Shown in pieces: positions 15,996 through 25,117 of a stretch of 64,000 nt of DNA (the stretch's first letter is position 1; each line of letters starts with the position of its first letter). A program made the translations under genes and the position numbers. The notes under the pieces were generated by a model, which saw only the letters and a list, made by a program, of their open reading frames with translations, was not told the DNA's origin and did not search any database. The DNA is taken from positions 558,001-622,000 of the forward strand of contig NZ_CANLCY010000001.1 in assembly GCF_947489255.1 (NCBI RefSeq), given 5' to 3'. Source of the DNA: an uncultured Microbacterium sp. Its GTDB lineage: Bacteria; Actinomycetota; Actinomycetes; Actinomycetales; Microbacteriaceae.

Positions 15996-17530
15996 CCTCG
16001 CTCCGGCCTCGCGATGTCGTCCTGTCGACGACGGCAGCGCTGATCGTCAGTCTGGCCGCCTATGTTCCGATGATCATCAGCGGGCACATCACGCGGGACT
16101 CCGGCGTCTTCCTGTACACGGGCATGGTGGTGTCTCGGGGAGGGATGCCATACGTCGACTCTTGGGACCACAAGGGACCGCTTCTCGCCGTCATCGAGAT
16201 GCTTGCATGGCGGATCGGGGGCGGGATTGTCGGTGCCCCCCTGCTCGAGGCCGTCGTATTCGCCGTTGGCCTGGCGACAGCCGGGGTGATCTGGTCGCGT
16301 TGGATCCGCGGGTGGGCGGCGGCCGTAGTGCTTCTCGTGGGCATCACCTACCTCGGCGTCTTCGAGGGCGGCAACTTCACGGAGACCTGGTTGTTCCCCT
16401 TCCAGCTCGTCGCCTACAGCCTCTTCGCGCACGTTGCGATGAGCGTGGGCCGTGATGCCGCGGCGCGCACGGTGACTGTCGTCGGACTCTTCTTGGGTCT
16501 GGCTCTATCGGTCGGGCTATTCACCCGCATGAACAATGTCGCGGGTTTGGTGGCGGTGGTGGTCGCCGGTGTCCTCTACTTCCGCCGGCGGGTCGTGCTC
16601 GCGGGGGCGGTGGTCGCCGTGGTCGCGATGATCGGACTCGCGTTGACTCTGTGGTTATGGGCAGGAGACGCTCTGCGCGCCGCCGTCGACCAGTACCTGC
16701 GTTACAACCTCTTCTACTCTGAGAGCACGCCCTTGGGTGAGCGGGTCGAGTCGTTCGCGACTCTGTCGCAGCTCTTCGTCTCGGGTGCGGTCGTAGCCGC
16801 GGCCCTGTTCGTCAGTGGCGCATGGGCTCTCCAGCGCGCGACGACGGATACCCAGGGACGAACGGGCGCCATTGTGGTGGTCCTGTTCCTCGCCGTGGGC
16901 GGTGTCGACGCGCTCTCGCAGATGGCGTCCGGACGCCCCTATCCCCACTACCTCGTCGTCGCGAGCGCCGCATTCGCCGTGAGCATCGTCGCCGCCGGAG
17001 CCGACCTGCGACCGTTGGTCGCGCGCTGGTGGCAGGCCGAACGACGCGCGGGTGCCCGCGGCGCGCGCGTGGCCGCGCTGCTCGCCCTGTCGGCGATGAT
17101 CATCTCGAGTTCGGGAGCCAGCGCTCTACAGGGCCTGCGCACCACCACCGGCGCCGGTGTCTTCGTCGTTGGGTCTTACCAGGCGCAGATCATAGATCAC
17201 GTGTTGGCCGAAACCGCTCCCGAGGACCGGGTACTGGTGCACGGAGCCGAGACGTGGATCCTCGCGGCGTCGCAACGGCTCTCACCGACGGCGATCACGT
17301 ACTCGCTCCCAGTTGAGCAGGGGTATGGCGGTCTACCGACGCAGTACCTGGCCGATATCCAGGCGTTTCCCCCGGCGCTGATCGTGGAATCCCCGGTTTC
17401 GTGCGGCATCTCGACCGAATGCCCCGCCGAAGACGCTCACTTCGCGGGGCTCGCGCCCTGGGTCGCGTCTTCGTACGTCCTGGAGGGCGATGAGGTGGGA
17501 TTTCGGTTCTGGCGACGCCTGGAGAGGTGA
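15992..17530 (+). CDS. GT39-like membrane glycosyltransferase
   Basis: The protein has 512 residues and about ten membrane spans with an extracytoplasmic C-terminal part. The first loop has HITRDSGVFLY followed by PYVDSWDHKGPLLAV, the acidic-residue/HKGP pattern of GT39/GT83 (PMT/ArnT-like) enzymes that use polyprenyl-phosphate sugars outside the membrane. The C-terminus has a paired Cys motif in PVSCGISTECPAED. With the GT2 and GtrA neighbours it likely decorates a surface polymer. GTG 15992 overlaps the VanZ-like stop; a longer start at 15950 lies inside that gene and is rejected. Confidence 0.85.
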   Translation: MTSLRPRDVVLSTTAALIVSLAAYVPMIISGHITRDSGVFLYTGMVVSRGGMPYVDSWDHKGPLLAVIEMLAWRIGGGIVGAPLLEAVVFAVGLATAGVIWSRWIRGWAAAVVLLVGITYLGVFEGGNFTETWLFPFQLVAYSLFAHVAMSVGRDAAARTVTVVGLFLGLALSVGLFTRMNNVAGLVAVVVAGVLYFRRRVVLAGAVVAVVAMIGLALTLWLWAGDALRAAVDQYLRYNLFYSESTPLGERVESFATLSQLFVSGAVVAAALFVSGAWALQRATTDTQGRTGAIVVVLFLAVGGVDALSQMASGRPYPHYLVVASAAFAVSIVAAGADLRPLVARWWQAERRAGARGARVAALLALSAMIISSSGASALQGLRTTTGAGVFVVGSYQAQIIDHVLAETAPEDRVLVHGAETWILAASQRLSPTAITYSLPVEQGYGGLPTQYLADIQAFPPALIVESPVSCGISTECPAEDAHFAGLAPWVASSYVLEGDEVGFRFWRRLER

Positions 17531-17837
17531 CGGGCCCGTCGACGGTTCGAGAGCCGCTCCAAATGACGAACGGGTGACGGGTCTTGGAGACATCCGTCGG
17601 TACCGAAGCGCTCTTTATCAACTTGTCGCTCGTCATGCACGTATGACATGGATATTCGGCGACCGCCTAGTATGGTGTCGAATTCGCTGGCTTCATTCGC
17701 CGGCGTCGGAAATGTCTACGGTGCTTCCCTTACCTCCGTTGGCTCTGGCGTGGATACCGCCATAGCCGTCGACTGTTCGGGTGACTGTCGACCGGTGGTG
17801 TCATCTGGGGATGAGTCAATCTCTCCAGAGGGCACTC
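17531..17837. other. Intergenic region upstream of the large secreted lyase
   Basis: These 307 bases are visibly AT-richer than the flanks around 17600-17720. No gene is supported. The region holds a plausible promoter at 17643-17673 and a leader of about 160 bases. In-frame starts at 17781 and 17811 lie inside it but have no properly spaced ribosome site. Confidence 0.45.
17643..17673 (+). promoter_or_regulatory. Candidate promoter for the secreted lyase
   Basis: ATGACA (17643-17648, five of six matches to TTGACA) and TAGTAT (17668-17673) are separated by 19 bases, slightly longer than the usual 17. It lies in an AT-rich patch, so a chance match is possible. Confidence 0.45.
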
Positions 17838-20800
17838 ATGAAGAACCAGGAATACCCGCGGCGCGGGCCCCGCGTCCTTCTCGTTTTCGGGGTCGCCGTG
17901 TCGCTAGCAGTAGGAATGCTCACGCCGGTGAGCGCAGCCTCGGCCGTCGATGTGGCATCCGTCTCAGCCGGTGAGGTGACGTCGGCCCATCCGCGATTGC
18001 TCGCCGATGACGCGCGCTTCGCCGCACTGAGGTCGCAGGTGAAATCCGACGCGTTCAGTGTGAAGACATACGCCGCGATTCTGTCTTCTGCCGATGCCCT
18101 GTTGACGAAGCCGACCCTGACGTATTCGAGCTCCGACGGGGTCAGGATCCTCGACACCAGCCGTGAAATGGTTGAGAGGGCATACAACCTGGGCTTGGCA
18201 TGGCAGGTCACCAGAGATGCGAAATACGCTGAGCGGCTGTGGAAAGACCTCGACGCCGTCACCCGCTTCACCGACTGGAACCCGAATCACTTTCTCGACA
18301 CAGCCGAGATGACCCACGGTGTCGCGATTGCATACGACTGGCTGTACTCGTATTGGACAGCCGATCGACGGGCGCGACTTTCGGGCGCCATCATCAACTT
18401 GGGACTCAAGCCGGCAGAGCCGGTATATGAGGCCCCGGAGGGCAGCAACGGGCCGTACACGCACGGGGGCAACTGGGCTCAGAACGCGAACAATTGGAAC
18501 GTCGTCGTCAACAGCGGGCTCGCGATCGGAGCGATCGCCGTCGCCCAAGACGACCCCGCGCTATCCTCCAAGATCCTCGATGCGGCGATCACGAGCGTCC
18601 AGCGCGGAATCGGTGCCTACGCGAACGGTGGAGGCTACGCAGAGGGTCTGAGCTATTGGGATTACGCCACGCGCTACCTCGTCGTGCTCCTACAGAGTCT
18701 TCGATCGGCCACCGGAGATGACGCCGGCCTCTCTTCGCTCCCGGGCTTGGACGCCACGGGGTACTTCCCGATCTACCTCACAAGCCCGTCGGGCGAGCGA
18801 TACAACTTCGGCGACAGCGAGAAGGGCGTAAGTCGGGGGCCGGTGCTCGCCGGTCTCGGCGACCTTTACGGCAATGCGTCGTTCACCTATGCCGGTATCG
18901 ACGAAGGCCGGGGCGGGAGCTCTGTCCAACGTCTTCTCTGGTATCAGCCCGGGCGCCCCTCGACGTCGCCGGCGGCAAGCGGTCTGCCGCTCGACCGCAA
19001 CTTCTCCAATGCCGCTGTCGCGAGCTTCCGATCCTCATGGACCGACCCGAACGCGACCTTCGTCGGATTCCGCACGGGGAGCATGCCCGCCGCAAGCCAC
19101 CAGAACCTCGACGCCGGGAGTTTCAATCTCGACGCGCTCGGACAGAACTGGGCGACGGAGCTGGGCAAGGACGACTACGGGCTGGCCGGGTACTTCGATG
19201 AGGGGGCCTACGGCCAACGGTGGGACTACTACCGGATGGCGGCCGAGGGCCAGAACACGCTGGTGATCAACCCGTATGCGTCGCACCCGACCTCGTTGGC
19301 GGACACTCCGGCGGCTCGCGTCGAATCGAACCTCACGTCGGCGCTGTCCGTCGCGGATCTTTCCGCGCAGTACCCCAACGACGTCACGTCGTGGAAGCGA
19401 GGCATCAAGCTGTTCGACGGTAGGCGACAGGTGATCGTCCAAGATGAGATCCGCTCGTCACGACCGGTGGAGGCTCTCTGGTCCATGCATACCTCGGCAT
19501 CCATTCAGATCTCTGGCGATGGCCGGTCGGCGACACTGACCAAGAATGGCAAGCAGGTTCTCGCGCGCATCGTTTCGCAGAGCGCGTCGGCCACGTTCGT
19601 CGACACCGCCGCGGCTCCCCTCCCATCGTCGCCTCACCCGGCCAAACAGAACGCGAACAATGACGTTCGCAAGCTCGCCATCGCGGTGTCGACGAAGGGC
19701 AACACGACGCTCGCCGTCCAGTTCACCCCCCTGACGAGCGGTCTCGCCGCGCCGTCGCCAGCAGGGATCGTCGCACTCGACAACTGGAAGCTCGATGCTC
19801 AAGGCACCTCACGTGCAGAGAGCCTCCGCGTCGGTGGCGCTGACATCTCCGGTTTCGCCGCGACGACGTTCGCCTACACGGTCCCGTGGGATCCGGGGGC
19901 GGGCGTGCCGGCCGTCGCTGCCTACAAGACCGGCGCGACCGTCACGAGCACCCTTCCCACGAGCATTCCGGGAGTGGCGACGACCACGATCACGGAACCC
20001 GGGAAAACACCCTCGACGTATCGCGTGTTGCTGGAACGAGGGCCGATGAAGATCAAGTCGGCCGTGGCGACCCGCACGACCGAAGGATCCCCGGGTCTGA
20101 CGTTCGACGGCGACCCGACCACTTACTGGACGACCTGGCAGGACAACTCGATCACCTACACGTTGGATCAACCTCGTTCGATCAAATCGCTTCAGATTGA
20201 TTGGCGCGCGAACAGGTCGCGGCATACCAAGTTCGAGGTTCAGACGTCTTGGAACGGCTCGACCTGGGTGACGAGATACGACGGAGCATACGACGGATCG
20301 ACCGGTTCGCAGTTGATCGTCCCGACCTCGAGCGCATTGTCGAAATGGGTGAGGATCGTCGGTCACGGCGATCAGGCCACCGATCCGAAGACGTCCCTCA
20401 GCGAGATCAAGCTGTACAGCTATGCGGTGACCGTCCCGACGGCGACCCCCTCGACGAGCCGACTCGTGTCGGTGAGCATTTCGGGCGTGCCTTCGACGAT
20501 GACCAAATCACAGTCGGCCGCGATCGCGTTCACGGCCACGCGCGCTGATGGGCGCACGATCGATCCGTCATCGCTCTCGTCAGTGCGCTACGTGTCAGGC
20601 AACCCGGCGGTCGCCCAGGTTTCCGCATCCGGTGTGGTTACGGCTCTGGCCGGAGGCGAGACCTCACTGGGAGTGATGGTCACAGCGGGGGGCGTGACGG
20701 AAACTGCCTACGTGCCGGTGAAGGTCGACGATCCTCAGCGGGTGCGCCTGTACGCGGACGCCGACGCATGGGTCCGCGGCGGAGCGACCTCGACGCGCAA

Positions 20801-22091
20801 CTACGGTGCTGACGTCCAACTCGCGGTCAAGCCGGCCAACTCGGGCTCCACCGACGAGTCTTACACGCGTCTGGCCTACATGGGCTTCGATATCTCGGCG
20901 TTGAAGGGCAAAGAGGTGGCGTCAGCCATCCTCACCACGACGGCCGCGGTGACCGAGCCCTCGGGCGAGCGTGCGCGTATCGACGCCCACGCAATCGACG
21001 CGACATGGACGGAGAGCGGGCTGACATTCGCAAACCGGCCAGCCCTGGGGGCGACGGTAGGGAGCACGGCGGTCGATACCGCGTTCGCCGCGAGGCAGAC
21101 CGACATCAGCGATTACGTGGCCGGCAAGGCCGCCGCCTCCGCAGGCAGGCTCTCCCTCGGATTTACACAGGACACCCCGTTCCTGACCGGTCAGCCCCTG
21201 ATCACGCAGATCAGAAGTCGCGAATCCGCTGACCCCCCGTATATCGATGTGGTGATCAAGCCGGAGCCGGCGACCAAACTCGCGCCGTATTTGAGTTCGG
21301 TCGAACTCACCGGCGTGGGCTCCACTCTTTCGCTGGATCAGACCGCTCAGCTCGTGGTCACGGCCAAGAGCACCACCGGGAGCACAATCGACGCTAGCGC
21401 TCTGGTGGTCACGTACTCGTCTAGTGATCCGACGATCGTGGACGCCGGTGCGTCCGGGCACCTCACGCCGAAGTCGGTCGGGACGGCGACGATCTCGGCC
21501 TCGGTCACGACGAACGGTTCGACCGTCGTCCAAAAAACGGATGTCGGGGTGACGGATCCGACGAAGCTGCGCCTTTACGCCTCGGGAGACGCCTACGTTC
21601 GTGGAGGCGATTCAGCCGACACGAACTTCGCTTCCGAATCGAAGATGCCCGTCAAACCGCCCACCGGGGGATCTGCTGATCAGACCTACACTCGGTTCAC
21701 GTACATGGGCTTCGATCTCAGCGCGCTCAAGGGAAAGAAAATCGTATCGGCGACGCTGTCGCTGAACGCAGCCATCAGCGACGCGACGGGCGATCGGGCG
21801 AGACTCGACATCCGTGCGGTCGAGGGAGCGTGGTCCGAGACGGCGTTGACCTTCAACAATCGCCCAGAAATGCTCGCGCCGATCGGGAGCGTCGAGGTCG
21901 ACCGAGACTTCGATTACCGGACGCTCGACGTCGCGGATCGCCTGCGCACCCTCCTCGGTTCCGACGCGAACAGCATGTCGTTGGGATTCACGCAGGACGC
22001 GCCATTCCTCACGCCGAAACCGGTCATCATGCAGATTCGGAGCAGAGAGTCGACCGTACCGCCCTACCTCGACATTGTCGTGGAAAAGTAG
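17838..22091 (+). CDS. Secreted heparinase II/III-type polysaccharide lyase with F5/8C, Ig-like and CBM96-like modules
   Basis: The protein has about 1417 residues. It starts with a Sec signal (LLVFGVAVSLAVGMLTPVSA, cut near residue 36). An alpha-barrel alginate-lyase-like domain follows (HPRLLADDARFAALRSQ; WAQNANNWNVVVNSGLAIGA), then a heparinase II/III-like beta region (SFRSSWTDPNATFVGFRTG; ASHQNLDAGSFNLDALGQNW). Next are a discoidin-like F5/8C domain (about 737-865), and two tandem pairs of BIG2-like Ig domain plus DNRLRE/CBM96-like module (874-1141 and 1147-1416). There is no sorting signal, so it should be free or sugar-bound. It probably trims or degrades the polysaccharide made here, or a host or soil polymer. 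I chose ATG 17838 because AGAGGG lies 7 bases upstream and it starts a clean signal peptide. Confidence 0.87.
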   Translation: MKNQEYPRRGPRVLLVFGVAVSLAVGMLTPVSAASAVDVASVSAGEVTSAHPRLLADDARFAALRSQVKSDAFSVKTYAAILSSADALLTKPTLTYSSSDGVRILDTSREMVERAYNLGLAWQVTRDAKYAERLWKDLDAVTRFTDWNPNHFLDTAEMTHGVAIAYDWLYSYWTADRRARLSGAIINLGLKPAEPVYEAPEGSNGPYTHGGNWAQNANNWNVVVNSGLAIGAIAVAQDDPALSSKILDAAITSVQRGIGAYANGGGYAEGLSYWDYATRYLVVLLQSLRSATGDDAGLSSLPGLDATGYFPIYLTSPSGERYNFGDSEKGVSRGPVLAGLGDLYGNASFTYAGIDEGRGGSSVQRLLWYQPGRPSTSPAASGLPLDRNFSNAAVASFRSSWTDPNATFVGFRTGSMPAASHQNLDAGSFNLDALGQNWATELGKDDYGLAGYFDEGAYGQRWDYYRMAAEGQNTLVINPYASHPTSLADTPAARVESNLTSALSVADLSAQYPNDVTSWKRGIKLFDGRRQVIVQDEIRSSRPVEALWSMHTSASIQISGDGRSATLTKNGKQVLARIVSQSASATFVDTAAAPLPSSPHPAKQNANNDVRKLAIAVSTKGNTTLAVQFTPLTSGLAAPSPAGIVALDNWKLDAQGTSRAESLRVGGADISGFAATTFAYTVPWDPGAGVPAVAAYKTGATVTSTLPTSIPGVATTTITEPGKTPSTYRVLLERGPMKIKSAVATRTTEGSPGLTFDGDPTTYWTTWQDNSITYTLDQPRSIKSLQIDWRANRSRHTKFEVQTSWNGSTWVTRYDGAYDGSTGSQLIVPTSSALSKWVRIVGHGDQATDPKTSLSEIKLYSYAVTVPTATPSTSRLVSVSISGVPSTMTKSQSAAIAFTATRADGRTIDPSSLSSVRYVSGNPAVAQVSASGVVTALAGGETSLGVMVTAGGVTETAYVPVKVDDPQRVRLYADADAWVRGGATSTRNYGADVQLAVKPANSGSTDESYTRLAYMGFDISALKGKEVASAILTTTAAVTEPSGERARIDAHAIDATWTESGLTFANRPALGATVGSTAVDTAFAARQTDISDYVAGKAAASAGRLSLGFTQDTPFLTGQPLITQIRSRESADPPYIDVVIKPEPATKLAPYLSSVELTGVGSTLSLDQTAQLVVTAKSTTGSTIDASALVVTYSSSDPTIVDAGASGHLTPKSVGTATISASVTTNGSTVVQKTDVGVTDPTKLRLYASGDAYVRGGDSADTNFASESKMPVKPPTGGSADQTYTRFTYMGFDLSALKGKKIVSATLSLNAAISDATGDRARLDIRAVEGAWSETALTFNNRPEMLAPIGSVEVDRDFDYRTLDVADRLRTLLGSDANSMSLGFTQDAPFLTPKPVIMQIRSRESTVPPYLDIVVEK
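20460..22088 (+). repeat. Tandem duplication of Ig-like plus CBM96-like modules inside the lyase
   Basis: The C-terminal part of the lyase is a two-fold repeat of about 270 residues. Matching blocks include YTRLAYMGFDISALKGKEV versus YTRFTYMGFDLSALKGKKI, SLGFTQDTPFLT versus SLGFTQDAPFLT, and QIRSRESADPPYIDVV versus QIRSRESTVPPYLDIV. The copies have diverged, so the duplication is not recent. Confidence 0.85.
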
Positions 22092-22265
22092 GTCGACTTT
22101 GTCTGCGCGCCGAGGCCGGGACCCAGGTGACATCGGCAGTAAATGTTGTGCCCGCGATCCTCGCGTTCCGCGGACTCGCGGTCGCGGGTGTTCCGCGAGG
22201 CGAAACCGTACCGTAACGGACCGGCCGGTACTATCGACACATCAATGGGCAGCGGGGGAGCGCAA

Positions 22266-22757
22266 ATGACACGTGTGTCCGAACGTCGGCGCTCTGACTC
22301 GAAAAGACGGATGGACCTGCTCATCGTGGTGGGATTCGTTTGTTTTCTCGCCATCCAGGGATTTGTTTCTTTCCGGATCTCCCCTGAGCCCTATCCGGTC
22401 ATTCGCATGCCCGGGTTCCAGACCGCGGCAGACCGTGACGGAACCGTCGAGACCACGTTCGTCCGCGGCGAGGTCGACTTCGCCGACGGCGCCACCGCCG
22501 AAATAGACCCCTCATCCGTGATGGAGCCGCTGCGGTTCTCCACGGCGTTGCCGACACTGAGCTACATCCTCGGCCCGAACAGCGAGGTCGAGCTCTCGGA
22601 CGAATCGATCGCCTGGCTTCGCGAGCGTGCTCAGATCGTCTCCGGTCGCGTCGATGTCACCAGCATTCGCTTCTGCTGGGAGCCTGCGCGCATCGATATC
22701 ACCTCGGCACAGGTCGCGCAGATCCAGGAATGCGAGTGGAAGGTAGTCGACCTGTGA
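22266..22757 (+). CDS. Membrane-anchored protein of unknown function, partner of HTTM protein
   Basis: The 163-residue protein has an Arg-rich N-terminus, one span at about 18-37 (LLIVVGFVCFLAIQGFVSF) and an extracytoplasmic part of about 125 residues. Two cysteines near the end (RFCWEPAR and QECEWK) could form a disulphide. The start at 22266 is supported by GGGGGAG upstream. GTGA couples it to the HTTM gene, and a small anchored partner next to an HTTM gene is a recurring arrangement. Function unknown. A TACTAT -10-like box lies at 22229-22234. Confidence 0.7.
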   Translation: MTRVSERRRSDSKRRMDLLIVVGFVCFLAIQGFVSFRISPEPYPVIRMPGFQTAADRDGTVETTFVRGEVDFADGATAEIDPSSVMEPLRFSTALPTLSYILGPNSEVELSDESIAWLRERAQIVSGRVDVTSIRFCWEPARIDITSAQVAQIQECEWKVVDL

Positions 22758-23662
22758 TCGCCTTCCTTGAGCGCACAGTGGCGCGGGCGGCCGATTCCTA
22801 CCGCACCGATGGCCGTTTTCTGGCGGCGCTGCGCATCGCGTACGGAGCATGGATCATCCTGCTGCCCGTAGACATCACCTGGATCGCCGGACTTCCCGAC
22901 GATTTCCTGCACCCTCGCGCCGGCATTCTGGGCTTCGTCGACTCTGTCCCACCGCTTGGATTGCTCATCGCCCTATCGATCATCCGTGTCGTGCTGGCGG
23001 TGCTGCTGATGATCGGCATCGCTACTCTGCCGGTGTCGCTGCTGCTCACTCTCACAATGATGATCGCGGCCGGGCTCTCCTACTCCTTCTCCAAGGTCGA
23101 CCACTTCATCCTGTTCGAGCTGGTTCCCGTGTTCCTGGGATTTGCCGGGTGGGGTTCACGGTGGTCGATCGATGCATACCTGCGCGGCCGTCGCAACAGG
23201 CCGCTGCGGCAGACCCAGGGGCTGCCTGTCCTCCTCTTCGCCTTCACGATCGGGTGGGGGATGTTGTCGGCGGCGGCTCCGAAGATTGCGGGCGGATGGC
23301 TCGATCCCGCTCGTGATGCCACTCGTGGATACCTGGCGAAAGACATCGCGGCAGACGACAAGCTCGGAATACTCGGGCCTTGGATGCTGACATTCGACAA
23401 CCATCTTTTCTGGAAGGCCCTCGACTACTCGACTTTGGCTGCCGAGGGGCTCCTGATCTTCCTCGTGCTGACGCCCCTGCTGTTTCGCTGCTGGCTCGCG
23501 CTGTTGGCGTGCTTCCATCTGGCGGTGTACCTGACGCTGGGCATTTCGTTCATCGACTACACGTTGGTTTACGCCGTCTTCTTCGCTCCCGTCGTCATGT
23601 GGGTCGTGAGGAAGCTTGTGGCGAGACGACCACCGACGCGCTCGCAGCCGGTCCATGCCTGA
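22754..23662 (+). CDS. HTTM-domain multi-pass membrane protein
   Basis: The protein has 302 residues and about seven to eight spans. It resembles the HTTM (vitamin-K-dependent gamma-carboxylase-like) membrane family: RFLAALRIAYGAWIILLPVD near the start, and the later WGMLSAAAPKIAGGWLDP with GILGPWMLTFDNHLFWKALD. The gamma-carboxylase active lysines cannot be assigned. GTG start overlaps the stop of the upstream gene, and the oxidoreductase starts 12 bases downstream, giving a three-gene operon. The substrate is unknown; a redox or lipid-related modification step is only a guess. Confidence 0.75.
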   Translation: MIAFLERTVARAADSYRTDGRFLAALRIAYGAWIILLPVDITWIAGLPDDFLHPRAGILGFVDSVPPLGLLIALSIIRVVLAVLLMIGIATLPVSLLLTLTMMIAAGLSYSFSKVDHFILFELVPVFLGFAGWGSRWSIDAYLRGRRNRPLRQTQGLPVLLFAFTIGWGMLSAAAPKIAGGWLDPARDATRGYLAKDIAADDKLGILGPWMLTFDNHLFWKALDYSTLAAEGLLIFLVLTPLLFRCWLALLACFHLAVYLTLGISFIDYTLVYAVFFAPVVMWVVRKLVARRPPTRSQPVHA

Positions 23663-23674
23663 TCGGCGATACCT

Positions 23675-25096
23675 GTGAGGGTGAGTGTCGTCGGCAGCGG
23701 TCCGAATGGGCTCGCCGCCGCCGTCATCATGGCGCGAGCCGGGCACGAGGTAAGCGTGTATGAGGCCGGCTCACACTTCGGCGGTGGGCTGTGGACGGAT
23801 CGATTCGAGGGATTCGACGGCAGCTTCGACGTCGCCTCCGCGGCGCATCCCATGGCTCTTGCATCGACGTTCTTCCGGGCTTTCGAGATCTCACGTCGCG
23901 TCGAGTTCCTCACCCCGCGGGTGTCCTATGGGCAGGCGATGGTCGGACGGTCCGCCGTGGCATACCGTGATCTGGGACGGACGGTCGACGAACTCGGTCG
24001 ATCGGGCACCGGGTGGTCGCGTGTGATGAGGCCGCTCCTCGCGAACATCGACGCGGTGCGCGGGCTGAGCGGCTTGGAGCTGCGTGCCCATCCTTCGACG
24101 GTCGGTGGTGCCGCCGCCCTCGCCTCGGCGGTGGCGGGGTTCTCCACTCTCCGGGCCGAGGCGCGTGCTCTGGCGGCAGGCGCTACTGCCCACGGCGCCG
24201 CGCCCTTCGGATCACTCGCCGCGCGTTTCGTCGGCGCCGTCCTCGCCGCGGAGGCGCATGCGTCGGGTTGGCCTATCCCACGCGGCGGGTCGGGCGCCAT
24301 CGCCGAGGCCCTGGTCTCGGACCTCATCGCGCACGGAGGCCGCCTCCAAGCGGACAGTACTGTGAATGACTTGCGCGAGGTGTGGAAGCCGGGTGACATC
24401 GCGTTCTTGAACATCGGCCCGCGGGGATTGGCCCGCATCGCCCGAGACAAGCTGCCCACGACGTACGTGCGACGGCTCGAGCGCTACCGGTACGGCAACG
24501 CGGCGTCGAAGGTCGACTTCGTCCTCTCCGGACCAGTCCCGTGGGCCGACGCGCGGCTGCAGGATGCCGGAACGGTGCATGTCGGCGGATCGGAGCGCGA
24601 CGTGTCCTCTGCCGAACGCCAGGCGTGGCGCGGACAGGTTCCGCTCGCGCCCTACGTGCTCGTTTCGCAGCCCACGCGGCTCGATCGCAGTCGTCTGCCG
24701 CAGGGATCCTCCGATGAGGTGGTCTGGGCCTACGCTCACGTCCCGAATGGCTCAGCGGTGGATGCCGTCGAGATGATTACGAGCCGCATCGAGACGTTCG
24801 CCCCCGGCTTTCGCGACCTCGTCATTCATCGAGAGGCCCGCCCGGCGCCGTACTTTGCGTCTGTCAACGCCAATTTCGAGGGTGGGGACGTGCTCGGCGG
24901 GCGCGTCGACGCGGCGCAGTTGCTTACCCGACCCACGGTGACGGCACGGCCGTGGCGAACACCGATCCCTGGGGTGTATCTCGCCTCCGCTGCGACCCCA
25001 CCCGGGGCAGGCGTCCACGGCATGGCCGGATGGCACGCCGCGCGTCTCGCGTTGCGAAGGATCGGGCAAGCCGCTCCCTCTCTCGGCATCGACTGA
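23675..25096 (+). CDS. FAD-dependent oxidoreductase, phytoene-desaturase-like
   Basis: The protein has 473 residues. It opens with the dinucleotide-binding motif VSVVGSGPNGLAAAVIMARA followed by an acidic residue at the end of the second strand (VYEAG). The C-terminal FAD motif is PIPGVYLASAATPPGAGVHG. This is the CrtI/NAD(P)/FAD-dependent oxidoreductase superfamily. No carotenoid genes are near; the neighbours are an HTTM membrane protein and a small anchored protein, so a carotenoid role is unlikely. GTG start. The gene converges on the GT2 operon with only 21 bases between the stop codons. Confidence 0.83.
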   Translation: MRVSVVGSGPNGLAAAVIMARAGHEVSVYEAGSHFGGGLWTDRFEGFDGSFDVASAAHPMALASTFFRAFEISRRVEFLTPRVSYGQAMVGRSAVAYRDLGRTVDELGRSGTGWSRVMRPLLANIDAVRGLSGLELRAHPSTVGGAAALASAVAGFSTLRAEARALAAGATAHGAAPFGSLAARFVGAVLAAEAHASGWPIPRGGSGAIAEALVSDLIAHGGRLQADSTVNDLREVWKPGDIAFLNIGPRGLARIARDKLPTTYVRRLERYRYGNAASKVDFVLSGPVPWADARLQDAGTVHVGGSERDVSSAERQAWRGQVPLAPYVLVSQPTRLDRSRLPQGSSDEVVWAYAHVPNGSAVDAVEMITSRIETFAPGFRDLVIHREARPAPYFASVNANFEGGDVLGGRVDAAQLLTRPTVTARPWRTPIPGVYLASAATPPGAGVHGMAGWHAARLALRRIGQAAPSLGID

Positions 25097-25117
25097 TCGA
25101 AAGCCTGCAAGCAGACG

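Noticed and set aside
23675..25096. Carotenoid biosynthesis
   Set aside because: The oxidoreductase is CrtI-like but no CrtB, CrtE or cyclase gene is near.
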